In this document: positions 6,195-13,653 of the stretch, piece after piece
Layout of the letters: each line of letters begins with the position of its first letter
Numbering within the stretch: the first letter of the stretch is position 1
Source: Akkermansiaceae bacterium UBA5020
GTDB taxonomy: Bacteria; Verrucomicrobiota; Verrucomicrobiia; Verrucomicrobiales; DEV007
Reading direction: 5' to 3'
DNA: 15,909 nucleotides
Assembly (NCBI GenBank): GCA_002396885.1
Contig: DGXY01000077.1
Coordinates: 1 to 15,909, forward strand
Notes under the pieces: generated by a model
The model's database searches: none
What the model was told of the DNA's origin: nothing
What the model saw: the letters and a program-made list of their open reading frames with translations, nothing else
Translations under genes and position numbers: made by a program

Positions 6195-8247
6195 ATACGA
6201 CCGCATTGCTCCACCTGCCGTATTGCTCTTCAGATGCCTGCTCGCTTCCCGGGCGAACTTTTGTCATTGTATAGCGTACGATGTTTCGATCGCATTGAAC
6301 CCCTCCGTATCAGCCATCTCCCTCACCATCGCCTGGAGCCTATCGCAGGCTTTAGTCGCAGAGGAGCCGTCACCCTCCACCGGGTTGCGACTGCGGGAGA
6401 CCATGCAGCTCGTCGATTCTCTCCCCGGCCTCATCCCCTCCGAGCAGGTCCATGGACGCATAGGCTTCTACGGCACACCGCGCGATCCCAATCATCTCGT
6501 GATCGACCTCGGCCGCAGTGTCATCCCCGACGAGGTGGTCCTCTTCCCGGCACGCCTCCCTACCGATGCCCCGGGAAACGATGCCGGGAACGGCTTTCCG
6601 CCCGAGCTTGTCGTCGAGATCGCCGACGAGGCGACTTTTGACCGACCGATCCGGCTCGCCCGCTGGCACGAAGAGAGCCCCGGAGCCGGGACAAAAATTC
6701 CCTTTCTCCGCATCTCCGGCAATGGCGCCAGTGGTCAGTTTGTCAGGGTATCCGTCACGGGTTCGAGAGAGCGAAGCACCGGACGCGGGAACTTCTTTGC
6801 CCTCGGCGAGATCGTGGTCCTCGGCAAGGGCACCAACCTCGCCCTTCAGCGCCCGGTCACGACGACCGCCTCCATCGAAAATGCCCCGCGCTGGCAGGTC
6901 TCGAACCTCACCGACGGATACCTCTGGTGTCTGCCTCTTGCAGGAAAAGCCGAGTCCGGGAGCAACGGCTATCACAGTCTCATCGAGACAAAGGGAGATA
7001 CGCCGCCGAAATGGGTCGAGGTGGATCTCGGAAAAGATATCCTCATTGACGAGATCCATCTCATCCCCGCACACCCGCGCGACTTCGCCGACACGGCGGG
7101 ATTTGGATTTCCCCCGCGCTTTCAGGTGACCGGTCGCAATGAGAGCGGGATCAGGTATGCCTTTTACGATTCCGGCGAAACCCCCTTCACGAATCCCGGC
7201 GCGGCGGCGGTAATCCTGCCCGGGGGAAAAGGGCCGGTGCGCCATCTCCGAATCGAGGCGAACGAACTGTGGCGACGGACCGATGACTACATCTTCGCCC
7301 TCGCCGAATTACAGGCATGGTCCTCAGGGGAGAACGTCGCGCTGGGAAAGCCCGTCGTCGCAGGTGACTCGACCGAGACCGACCTGTGGCGCACTGCCGC
7401 CCTCACCGACGGATTTTCGAGCCGTCACGAGTTGCTCTCTTGGACGACCTGGCTGGACGTGACCTCGGAGCGGGAGCATCTCCAATCCCGTGCCGAGGAA
7501 CTCACTGCGATGCTCGCTGCGGCGAGGGATCGCTCTCTGCGGCAGGGGCTCTATGCGGCCCTCTTGCTTGTGGTTCTCATCGCCCTGGGATCGGTCACCG
7601 TCCTCCTCGTGCAGCGCCGCCGGGCCGCCCTCGCCAACGATGAATTGAAACGCCGTATCGCCGCCGATCTCCACGACGAACTCGGCGCCAGCCTCAGTCA
7701 CCTCGCTCTGCAGAGCGACCTCGCCCGCAGCCGCGTCGGCGCGGATGACCCGGTGGCGGAGCGTCTCGCCTCCCTCTCCGACTCGGCCCGCGAGACCCTC
7801 GACAACATGCGTGACGTCGTCTGGCTGCTCGCCCCTGTCGCGGGGAGTTGGACCGATCTCGAGATACGTCTGGAGAACATTGCGGAGCGACTCCTCGAAG
7901 ACGTCGTGCACCGCTTCGAAAGCAGCGGTCTCCCGCCGGCGGGCAACCCTCCGTTAGAGTGGGCCCGCGAGACGGTTCTCTTCCTCAAGGAAGCACTAAC
8001 AAACGCACGAAAACATGCCGGAGCGACCTCCATCGAGGTTCACGTCATCTGGAGTGCCGCGGCGCTGACGATGCACGTCACCGACAACGGATCCGGCTTC
8101 GATCTGGTCACGGCCGGGATGGGGCGCGGACGCGGACTACTCAATTTCCAGGCGCGGGCGAAGGTCCTCGGTGGAAACTGCCGCCTCGAGTCCGCCCCGG
8201 GAGCCGGTACCGCCGTGATCATCGAGATTCCCCTCCCTCGCCCCTGA
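6178..8247 (+). CDS. membrane sensor histidine kinase (HisKA_3 type) with discoidin-like ectodomain
   Basis: Two-component sensor kinase, 689 residues from this start. A hydrophobic segment at about 43-61 ending in ALVA is a likely signal peptide or anchor. The ectodomain (about 70-430) consists of two discoidin-like modules plus the first third of another. Module cores are LVIDLG (107-112), GNGFPPELVV and FFALGEIVVL, then WVEVDLG (279-285), GFGFPPRFQV and YIFALAEL. NLAL/NVAL openings at 220 and 386 lead to LTDG at 244 and 409. A charged helix (430-455) precedes the transmembrane span (457-478). The cytoplasmic part has HisKA_3 with His499 in ADLHDELG, N-box LKEALTNARKHA (603-614), DNGSG (636-640) and GRGLLNF. 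Its regulator starts 2 nt downstream. The start is unsettled: ATG 6178 gives a long n-region, TTG 6295 a short uncharged one. Kinase call is firm; ligand unknown. Confidence 0.9.
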   Translation: MSRRSEYDRIAPPAVLLFRCLLASRANFCHCIAYDVSIALNPSVSAISLTIAWSLSQALVAEEPSPSTGLRLRETMQLVDSLPGLIPSEQVHGRIGFYGTPRDPNHLVIDLGRSVIPDEVVLFPARLPTDAPGNDAGNGFPPELVVEIADEATFDRPIRLARWHEESPGAGTKIPFLRISGNGASGQFVRVSVTGSRERSTGRGNFFALGEIVVLGKGTNLALQRPVTTTASIENAPRWQVSNLTDGYLWCLPLAGKAESGSNGYHSLIETKGDTPPKWVEVDLGKDILIDEIHLIPAHPRDFADTAGFGFPPRFQVTGRNESGIRYAFYDSGETPFTNPGAAAVILPGGKGPVRHLRIEANELWRRTDDYIFALAELQAWSSGENVALGKPVVAGDSTETDLWRTAALTDGFSSRHELLSWTTWLDVTSEREHLQSRAEELTAMLAAARDRSLRQGLYAALLLVVLIALGSVTVLLVQRRRAALANDELKRRIAADLHDELGASLSHLALQSDLARSRVGADDPVAERLASLSDSARETLDNMRDVVWLLAPVAGSWTDLEIRLENIAERLLEDVVHRFESSGLPPAGNPPLEWARETVLFLKEALTNARKHAGATSIEVHVIWSAAALTMHVTDNGSGFDLVTAGMGRGRGLLNFQARAKVLGGNCRLESAPGAGTAVIIEIPLPRP

Positions 8248-8249
8248 CC

Positions 8250-8891
8250 ATGTCTGCTCCGCTCTCATCTCCCGCCGTCTGGATAATTGAGGACCACAAT
8301 CTCCTCCGCGCCACCCTTGCCGAGATCATCGAAAGTGCCGGCGTCGGTGAGGCCACCGTTTTTGCCTCGTGCGAAGCCGCGCTCGCGGTGGATGAACCCG
8401 CCCCGGACGCCATTGTCCTCGATATCGGACTCTCCGGCATGTCTGGCATCGAGGGGATTCGCCATTTCAAAGAGCGCTTTCCCGCGAGCGAGATCGTGAT
8501 GTTCACTGTCTTCGATGACAGGGAAAAGATCTTCGAAGCCCTCTGCGCCGGAGCCTCAGGCTATCTGCTGAAATCCGAGTCGCCCGCCCGCATCGCCGCC
8601 GCCGTGCGCGAAGTCCTCGCGGGCGGCTCGCCCATGACTCCAGAGATCGCCCGTCTCGTCGTCGCCCGCTTCAGCCAGCTCCAGCCCGCCGGCAGCGAAG
8701 TGTGTCTCTCCGAGCGCGAAGAGGAGGTCCTGCGCTGCCTCGTCGATGGTCTCGCGAAAAAGGAGATCGCCGACCGCCTCGATCTCAGCATCCACACCGT
8801 CGACAACTACGTGCGCCGGATCTACCGAAAGCTCCACGTCAACACCCTCGGCGGTGCCGTCGCGAAGGCGCTGCGCGAGGGTCTTGTCTGA
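8250..8891 (+). CDS. NarL/FixJ-family response regulator
   Basis: DNA-binding response regulator of 213 residues, cognate to the upstream kinase by adjacency (2 nt). Receiver domain about 8-125: acidic pair Glu14-Asp15, phosphoacceptor Asp58 in IVLDIGLSGMSG, Thr86 in MFTVFDD and Lys108 in GYLLKSE, the full set expected of a functional receiver. The C-terminal LuxR-type helix-turn-helix (about 150-212) contains LSEREEEVLRCLVDGLAKKEI and the recognition segment LSIHTVDNYVRRIYRKL. HisKA_3 kinases normally pair with this regulator class. The start at 8250 gives a standard N terminus directly before the first strand (VWIIEDHN); the frame upstream runs inside the kinase gene and is a shadow. Likely targets are the cluster genes; no NarL-type site could be assigned. 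Confidence 0.95.
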   Translation: MSAPLSSPAVWIIEDHNLLRATLAEIIESAGVGEATVFASCEAALAVDEPAPDAIVLDIGLSGMSGIEGIRHFKERFPASEIVMFTVFDDREKIFEALCAGASGYLLKSESPARIAAAVREVLAGGSPMTPEIARLVVARFSQLQPAGSEVCLSEREEEVLRCLVDGLAKKEIADRLDLSIHTVDNYVRRIYRKLHVNTLGGAVAKALREGLV

Positions 8892-8956
8892 GCTCAGCAG
8901 CCGTGTGACGTGTTCTCGTGGCTTGTCGGGATGTCGTCGATCGTTCATGTTGCGGT

Positions 8957-11900
8957 ATGTTGATGTCGCGTCGTTCCCTTTGGCTCTGCGTTGCCGCAAT
9001 CGGGATCGCCCTGCCCGGGCGGCTCGAATCGGCCCCCGACTTCGAAAAGGAAGTCGCGCCCATCCTCGAAGCGAAGTGCCTCTTCTGTCACGATGCGAAG
9101 GCGAAGAAGGGCAAGTTCGACCTTTCCTCGGCTCCCTCGGCCCGTGCCCACGCCTCCTTCGACGAGATCATCGATCTCGTCTCCGGACCAGACCCGGAGA
9201 TGCCGAAAAACGAGCCACCCCTCTCCGAGGCGGAGGTGAAAATCCTCGCCGCCTGGATCACCGCCGGAGCCCCCTGGCCCGACGCCCGCCAACTCGCCTA
9301 CAATCCCAAACGCGATCTCGACTGGTGGTCGCTGAAGCCGATCCAAAAGGGTCTCACTGACGGGACAACCCTTTCGGGTCGGAATCCGATCGATCATTTC
9401 ATCGACCAAAAACTCGCTGAGAATGGACTCAAGCCGCTCGCTCCCGCCGATCCCGCGACCTTGGTGCGGCGTCTTTCCTACGATCTCACGGGTCTTCCTC
9501 CCGGCGAAGTTATCAGTAATCAGTTATCAGTAATCAGTGGGATCAAAAAACCGAATACCGATGACCGATCACCGATCACCAACGCCGACTGGTCCGCTCT
9601 CGTCGACGCGCTCCTCGCCTCTCCCACCTTCGGCGAAAAATTCGGCCAACACTGGCTCGATCTCGCGCGCTATGGCGAGACCCACGGCTACGACAAGGAC
9701 AAACCCCGCAACAACGCCTGGCCCTATCGCGACTACGTCATCCGCAGCTTCAACGAAGACAAACCCTATGGTCGTTTTGTCAGGGAGCAGGTGGCCGGTG
9801 ACGTGCTCTTTCCCGGCACGCCCGATGGCGTCGTCGCCCTCGGCTTCCTAGCGGCGGGACCGTGGGACCTCATCGGTCACATCGAGGTCGGCGAGGGCAA
9901 GCTCGACGGACGCATCGCGAAACACCTCGACCGCGATGAGATGGTCTCGGCCGTCTTTAACGTCTTCCAGAGCACCACGGTGCAGTGCGCGCAATGCCAC
10001 CACCACAAGTTCGACCCGGTGCGGATGGAGGATTATTACCGGCTCCATGCCGTCTTCGCCGCGGTGGACCGTGCCGACCGCGTTTATGCGGGCCTGCCCC
10101 CGGAGCAGGAGAAGAAACGCCTCGAGCTGACCTCGAAAATCAACACGCTGAAGGGCGAGAAGAGCAAAATCGAGGGCGACCACAAAAAACTCGTCGCGGC
10201 GAAGGCCTCGGGCGTTGATCAGCGCATCGCGGAGTTGAAGGAGAGGCACGGCGCGCCGGAACTGCGTCCGCAATACGGCTTTCACAGCCAGATCGCGAAC
10301 AAACCCGACGAAGAGAAATGGGTGCAGCTCGATCTGGGCAAAGCCGTCCCCATCGCGGAGATCCGGCTTCGTCCCGCCTATGATGATTTCGGGGGGATCG
10401 GGGCGGGCTTCGGCTTTCCCCTGCGCTACCGGGTCGAGGGCTCTGATGATGCGGAGTTCAAGACCGGCGTGACGATGCTGCGCGACGCGACGGATCGCGA
10501 TCAGACCAATCCGCGCATCGCCCCCGTTTCGATCGCGGCGGAGGGGCATGCCTTTCGTTTCGTGAGGCTCACCGCCACGAAGCTGGCGGAACGATCGAAG
10601 GACTACATCCTTGCCCTTGCCGAGATCGAAGTGAGAGGCGCGGCCGATGCGGCGAATCTCGCGAAGACGGCGACGGTTTCCGCGAAGGACAGCATCGAAT
10701 CGGGCGAACGCTGGCGGAAGACCAATCTCATCGACGGGATCTATCATCGCGAGCTGATCGACGAGACAGCCTTGGCCACCCTGCACGCCTTGCAAACCGA
10801 TCGCCGCGCCATCGAGGAGTCGCTTCGATCCCCCGAGAACGAGAAGCGGGTCGAAGCGATCGGGAAAGAACTCGCACCGCTCGAGGGGCAGCTCAAGACC
10901 ATTCCCCAAGGCGAACTCGTCTATGCGGCGGCGACGCAATTCACTCAGGCCGGGGGTTTTCGTCCGACCGGCGGCAAGCCGCGCGCGATCCATGTGCTGC
11001 ACCGCGGCGATTTGAAGGCACCGGCCGAGGCAGTCGCACCGGGCGCTGTGCCCTTGTGGCCAGGAGCTCCAGAAACCTTCCCCGGATTCACGACAGAGAG
11101 CTGGGACGAAGGCAAGGCCCGCGCCGCCCTCGCGGATTCGCTGGTCAGCGGAGACAACCCGCTCGTCTGGCGCTCTCTCGCGAACCGGATCTGGCAGTGG
11201 ACGATGGGCCTGCCGCTCGTGGGCACGCCGAACGATTTCGGGCGCGGCGGCTTGCTACCGACCCATCCGGAGCTGCTCGACTACCTCGCCGCGACCCTGC
11301 GCGATGATCCGGATCAGTCGGTGAAGTCGCTCGTGCGGCTCATCGTCACGAGCGAAGCATATCGGCGTGGGTCGGGTCATGATGAGGCCAACGCCGCGAT
11401 CGACGCGGGCAATGCCTATCATTGGCGGGCGAACCGGCGGCGTCTCAGCGCCGAGGAATTCCGCGACTCGGTTCTCGCGGTAAGCGGCAAGCTGAACCAC
11501 GCGACCGGGGGCAAACCCTTCCAGGATTTCATCGTCGAGAAGCCCGAGCATTCGCCGCACTATCAATACCACCTCCACGACCCGAACGACCCGGCCTCCC
11601 ACCGCCGCACGATTTACCGCTTCGTGGTGCGCTCGCAGCCTCAGCCGATGCTGACGACTCTCGACTGCGCCGATCCCTCGATGAGCGTGCCGGCACGCGA
11701 CGAGTCGACCACCGCCCTGCAGGCCCTGACCCAGTGGAACAGCCGCTTCGTCGAGGCGATGGCGGTGCATTTCGCCGGCCGCTTGAAGAAGGAAGCGCCC
11801 GAATCGCCCGAGGCCAAGGTCGAACTCGCCTGCCGCCTCGCAACCGGCCGGGCTCCTTCACCCGAGGAGCTCGAGGTGCTCGTCGGTCATCTCAAGGATC

Positions 11901-11962
11901 ACGGCGAGGAAAGCCTCGCGAGAGTCGTGCTGAACCTCAACGCGTTTGTTTATGTCGATTGA
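8957..11962 (+). CDS. PSCyt1/DUF1549/DUF1553 c-type-cytochrome-like exported protein with discoidin module
   Basis: Large exported protein of 1001 residues, typical of Planctomycetota and Verrucomicrobiota; the biochemical role of the family is not established. A signal peptide occupies about 1-25. Cytochrome-like domain: CLFCH, with Cys41, Cys44 and His45, suitable for covalent haem, followed by KKGKFDLS. DUF1549/PSCyt2 (about 142-372) contains RRLSYDLTGLPP, HWLDLARY and a second CAQCH at 344-348. Residues 184-207 are encoded by a repeat inserted in frame. A probable coiled coil (about 385-430) leads to a discoidin-like module (about 437-597: WVQLDLG, GFGFPLRYRV, YILALAEIEVR, NLAK...LIDG) homologous to those of the sensor kinase. 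DUF1553/PSD1 (about 717-972) includes NRIWQW, FGRGG, RRLSAEEFRDSVL and RDESTTALQAL. ATG 8957 and 8963 are both possible. It pairs with the DUF1501 gene downstream. Confidence 0.92.
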   Translation: MLMSRRSLWLCVAAIGIALPGRLESAPDFEKEVAPILEAKCLFCHDAKAKKGKFDLSSAPSARAHASFDEIIDLVSGPDPEMPKNEPPLSEAEVKILAAWITAGAPWPDARQLAYNPKRDLDWWSLKPIQKGLTDGTTLSGRNPIDHFIDQKLAENGLKPLAPADPATLVRRLSYDLTGLPPGEVISNQLSVISGIKKPNTDDRSPITNADWSALVDALLASPTFGEKFGQHWLDLARYGETHGYDKDKPRNNAWPYRDYVIRSFNEDKPYGRFVREQVAGDVLFPGTPDGVVALGFLAAGPWDLIGHIEVGEGKLDGRIAKHLDRDEMVSAVFNVFQSTTVQCAQCHHHKFDPVRMEDYYRLHAVFAAVDRADRVYAGLPPEQEKKRLELTSKINTLKGEKSKIEGDHKKLVAAKASGVDQRIAELKERHGAPELRPQYGFHSQIANKPDEEKWVQLDLGKAVPIAEIRLRPAYDDFGGIGAGFGFPLRYRVEGSDDAEFKTGVTMLRDATDRDQTNPRIAPVSIAAEGHAFRFVRLTATKLAERSKDYILALAEIEVRGAADAANLAKTATVSAKDSIESGERWRKTNLIDGIYHRELIDETALATLHALQTDRRAIEESLRSPENEKRVEAIGKELAPLEGQLKTIPQGELVYAAATQFTQAGGFRPTGGKPRAIHVLHRGDLKAPAEAVAPGAVPLWPGAPETFPGFTTESWDEGKARAALADSLVSGDNPLVWRSLANRIWQWTMGLPLVGTPNDFGRGGLLPTHPELLDYLAATLRDDPDQSVKSLVRLIVTSEAYRRGSGHDEANAAIDAGNAYHWRANRRRLSAEEFRDSVLAVSGKLNHATGGKPFQDFIVEKPEHSPHYQYHLHDPNDPASHRRTIYRFVVRSQPQPMLTTLDCADPSMSVPARDESTTALQALTQWNSRFVEAMAVHFAGRLKKEAPESPEAKVELACRLATGRAPSPEELEVLVGHLKDHGEESLARVVLNLNAFVYVD
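9509..9580 (+). repeat. in-frame dispersed-type repeat inside the DUF1549 domain
   Basis: Two tandem copies of GTTATCAGTAATCA (14-bp period, 9509-9536, plus GT) are followed, after a short spacer, by three 7-bp units ACCGATG/ACCGATC/ACCGATC (9557-9577). Base composition is clearly more AT-rich than the surrounding gene. The segment encodes about 24 residues, including SNQLSVISG and DDRSPIT, placed in the variable loop between LTGLPP and the conserved WSALVDALLASP. From memory, tandem ATCAGTTATCAG arrays are found as dispersed repeats in several environmental bacterial genomes. Confidence 0.7.
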
Positions 11963-11982
11963 AATGCCATTCCAGCAGAACG

Positions 11983-12060
11983 GCCCACGGAAAACACGGA
12001 ATCTCTCGGAATCCTTTTCTTCCGAACCCCATTCCGTGCGATTCCGTGAATTCCGTGGGC
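11983..12060. repeat. long hairpin-forming CACGGAA repeat between the DUF1553 and DUF1501 genes
   Basis: The outer arms GCCCACGGAA (11983-11992) and TTCCGTGGGC (12051-12060) pair perfectly. Inner arms CACGGAATC (11995-12003) and GATTCCGTG (12040-12048) also pair, as do CGGAAT (12007-12012) and ATTCCG (12031-12036). The whole is a stem of about 78 nt with small interior loops. There is no T-tract after it, so it is not a classical terminator. It shares its units with the repeats at 11-94 and 13603-13634. It could attenuate or protect mRNA between the two genes, or be an inert dispersed element. Confidence 0.65.
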
Positions 12061-12080
12061 AGACCCTGGGGTCAGAGTGG

Positions 12081-13514
12081 ATGGGCTCACGCCGCTCCTT
12101 CCTCGGCACGCTCGCGGGCTCGTTCTCGGGCCTCGCCCTCTCCGACCTGCTCGCGCGCGACGGAATCCTTTCCGGCACGCTGCATCATCCGCCACGCGCG
12201 AAACGGGTCGTGCAGCTCTTCATGGCGGGGGCGGCGAGCCATGTCGACACCTTCGACCACAAGCCGCTCCTCGAGAAGAAGCACGGCGAACCCTGGGACC
12301 CCGGCGAAACGGTGGAGCTCTTTCAATCGACGCCGGGCGCGTGTTTCGCGAGTCCGTGGAAATTCCAACCCTATGGCGAGTCGGGCAAACGGCTCAGCGA
12401 GATCGTCGCCCCCCTCGGCGACGTCGTCGATGACATCGCCTTCGTCCACAACCTCGTCGGCAAGACGGGCGTGCACAGCCAAGGCACACTGCTGCAGACG
12501 ACCGGCTTCGTGTTTCCGGGATTCCCTAGCGCGGGATCTTGGGTCTCGTATGCGCTTGGCAGTGAAAACGAGAACCTGCCCGCCTTCGTGGTGCTCCCGG
12601 ATCACCGGGGGTTTGCTTCGAACGGGGCGAAGAACTGGGCCAACGCCTTTCTCCCCGCGAGCCATCAGGGCACCGTGATCCGTCCCGGCAGCGCGACACC
12701 GGTGGCGGATCTCTTCGCACCGAAGAGCGATTTCATCCGACCCGGGAACGACCGGGCCGGACTCGACGCCCTCTCTCGACTGAACTCGCTCCACGCCGCG
12801 GCGCGACCTGGCGACGACCGGCTCGAGGCCCGGGTGCGCAGCTACGAGCTCGCCGCCGCGATGCAACTCAGCGCCACCGATGCCCTCGATGTCTCGCGCG
12901 AGCCAGCGCACATCCAGAAACTCTACGGACTCGCTCCCGAAGGCCCCGGCGTCGATGACACGAAGATCAACGAAAAGGCGGAGACGGAATTCTTCGGGCG
13001 CAAATGCCTCGTCGCCCGTCGCCTCCTCGAGCGCGGGGTGCGTTTCGTGCAAATCTGGAGCGGGAACGACAACGGTTTCCCCCGACGCAACTGGGACAGC
13101 CACGAGGACGTGAAACGCGACCACGGCCCGCTCTCGGTCGGGATGGCGCACGGAGCCGCCGCCTTGATCAAGGATTTGAAACAGCGCGGCATGCTCGAGG
13201 ACACGATCATTCTCTGGACGACCGAGTTCGGCCGCATGCCCTGTTCCCAGGGAAGCCAGGGACGCGATCACAATCCCTTCGTCTTCACGAATTGGCTCTG
13301 CGGCGGCGGCATTCAAGGCGGCACCTATGGCGAGAGCGATGAGTGGGGTTTTCGTCCGGCCGACCAGGCCCACGCCTCATCGGTCTACGACATCCACGCG
13401 ACGATTCTGCACCAACTCGGAATTGATCACACCAAGCTCTCGGTCCGGAACAACGGCATCGACCGCCGCCTCACCGATGTGCACGGGCATGTGTTTAAGG
13501 AGATGGTGGGGTAA
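12081..13514 (+). CDS. Tat-exported DUF1501 protein (alkaline-phosphatase/sulfatase-like fold)
   Basis: Predicted periplasmic protein of 477 residues. The N terminus has a twin-arginine signal, SRRSFLG at 3-9, followed by the hydrophobic stretch TLAGSFSGLALSDLLA, so it would be exported folded. DUF1501 hallmarks are MAGAASHVDTFDHKP (48-62), the segment GVRFVQIWSG followed by WDSH (338-341), WTTEFGRMP (379-387) and GRDHNP (394-399). The family is related to sulfatases and alkaline phosphatases, and the Asp/His residues in these motifs are plausible metal ligands. No experimentally proven function is known to me. ATG 12081 is chosen because it starts directly at the Tat signal; the frame is open back to 11946 only because the intervening hairpin repeat happens to lack a stop. 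It pairs with the DUF1553 gene, the usual partner of this family. Confidence 0.92.
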   Translation: MGSRRSFLGTLAGSFSGLALSDLLARDGILSGTLHHPPRAKRVVQLFMAGAASHVDTFDHKPLLEKKHGEPWDPGETVELFQSTPGACFASPWKFQPYGESGKRLSEIVAPLGDVVDDIAFVHNLVGKTGVHSQGTLLQTTGFVFPGFPSAGSWVSYALGSENENLPAFVVLPDHRGFASNGAKNWANAFLPASHQGTVIRPGSATPVADLFAPKSDFIRPGNDRAGLDALSRLNSLHAAARPGDDRLEARVRSYELAAAMQLSATDALDVSREPAHIQKLYGLAPEGPGVDDTKINEKAETEFFGRKCLVARRLLERGVRFVQIWSGNDNGFPRRNWDSHEDVKRDHGPLSVGMAHGAAALIKDLKQRGMLEDTIILWTTEFGRMPCSQGSQGRDHNPFVFTNWLCGGGIQGGTYGESDEWGFRPADQAHASSVYDIHATILHQLGIDHTKLSVRNNGIDRRLTDVHGHVFKEMVG

Positions 13515-13556
13515 GTAGCAGGCGAGGGAGGGATTGAGAGAGAGGGAGCACACTTT

Positions 13557-13608
13557 CATCGAGCGAGGAAGGGGCGGCCTACCATCGAGCGAGGAAGAGG
13601 CGGCCTAC
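13557..13608 (+). repeat. two tandem copies of a 26-bp unit
   Basis: Copies at 13557-13582 and 13583-13608 differ at one base (G versus A at unit position 16). The second copy runs into the hairpin at 13603-13634 and is the inverted counterpart of 83-115. The repeat lies between the converging DUF1501 and ArsC/Spx-family genes. Confidence 0.75.
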
Positions 13609-13615
13609 GGAACAC
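13583..13615 (+). repeat. 33-bp dispersed repeat, partner of 83-115
   Basis: Its reverse complement matches 83-115 at 28 of 33 positions without gaps. It covers the second tandem unit plus the first arm of the adjacent hairpin. Confidence 0.6.
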
Positions 13616-13634
13616 GGGCATTTATTCCGTAGGC
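13603..13634. terminator. perfect 10-bp hairpin in the convergent gap, possible terminator
   Basis: GCCTACGGAA (13603-13612) and TTCCGTAGGC (13625-13634) are perfect inverted arms around a 12-base loop. The position between convergent genes suits a bidirectional terminator, but no T-tract follows on either strand. Its sequence belongs to the dispersed repeat family, so it may simply be a repeat. Confidence 0.35.
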
Positions 13635-13653
13635 ACCCCCTCCCAGAATCCGT

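Noticed and set aside
4359..6206. Antisense frame of 615 codons opposite the hydrolase fusion
   Set aside because: It is the complement of a gene with two sets of catalytic motifs; the antisense product has no domain or export signal.
8888..8897. CTGAGCTCAG palindrome at the response regulator stop codon
   Set aside because: Ten bases, partly coding, without a second copy elsewhere in the window; likely chance.
8923..8951. Possible promoter TTGTCG-17-CATGTT before the DUF1553 gene
   Set aside because: The -10 matches only three of six consensus bases, so it cannot be distinguished from chance.
9509..9580. CRISPR-like array
   Set aside because: Units are 14 and 7 bp with no unique spacers and lie inside a coding region; no cas gene is present.
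11946..12080. N-terminal extension of the DUF1501 protein by 45 codons
   Set aside because: It is encoded by the hairpin repeat and would place the twin-arginine signal internally.
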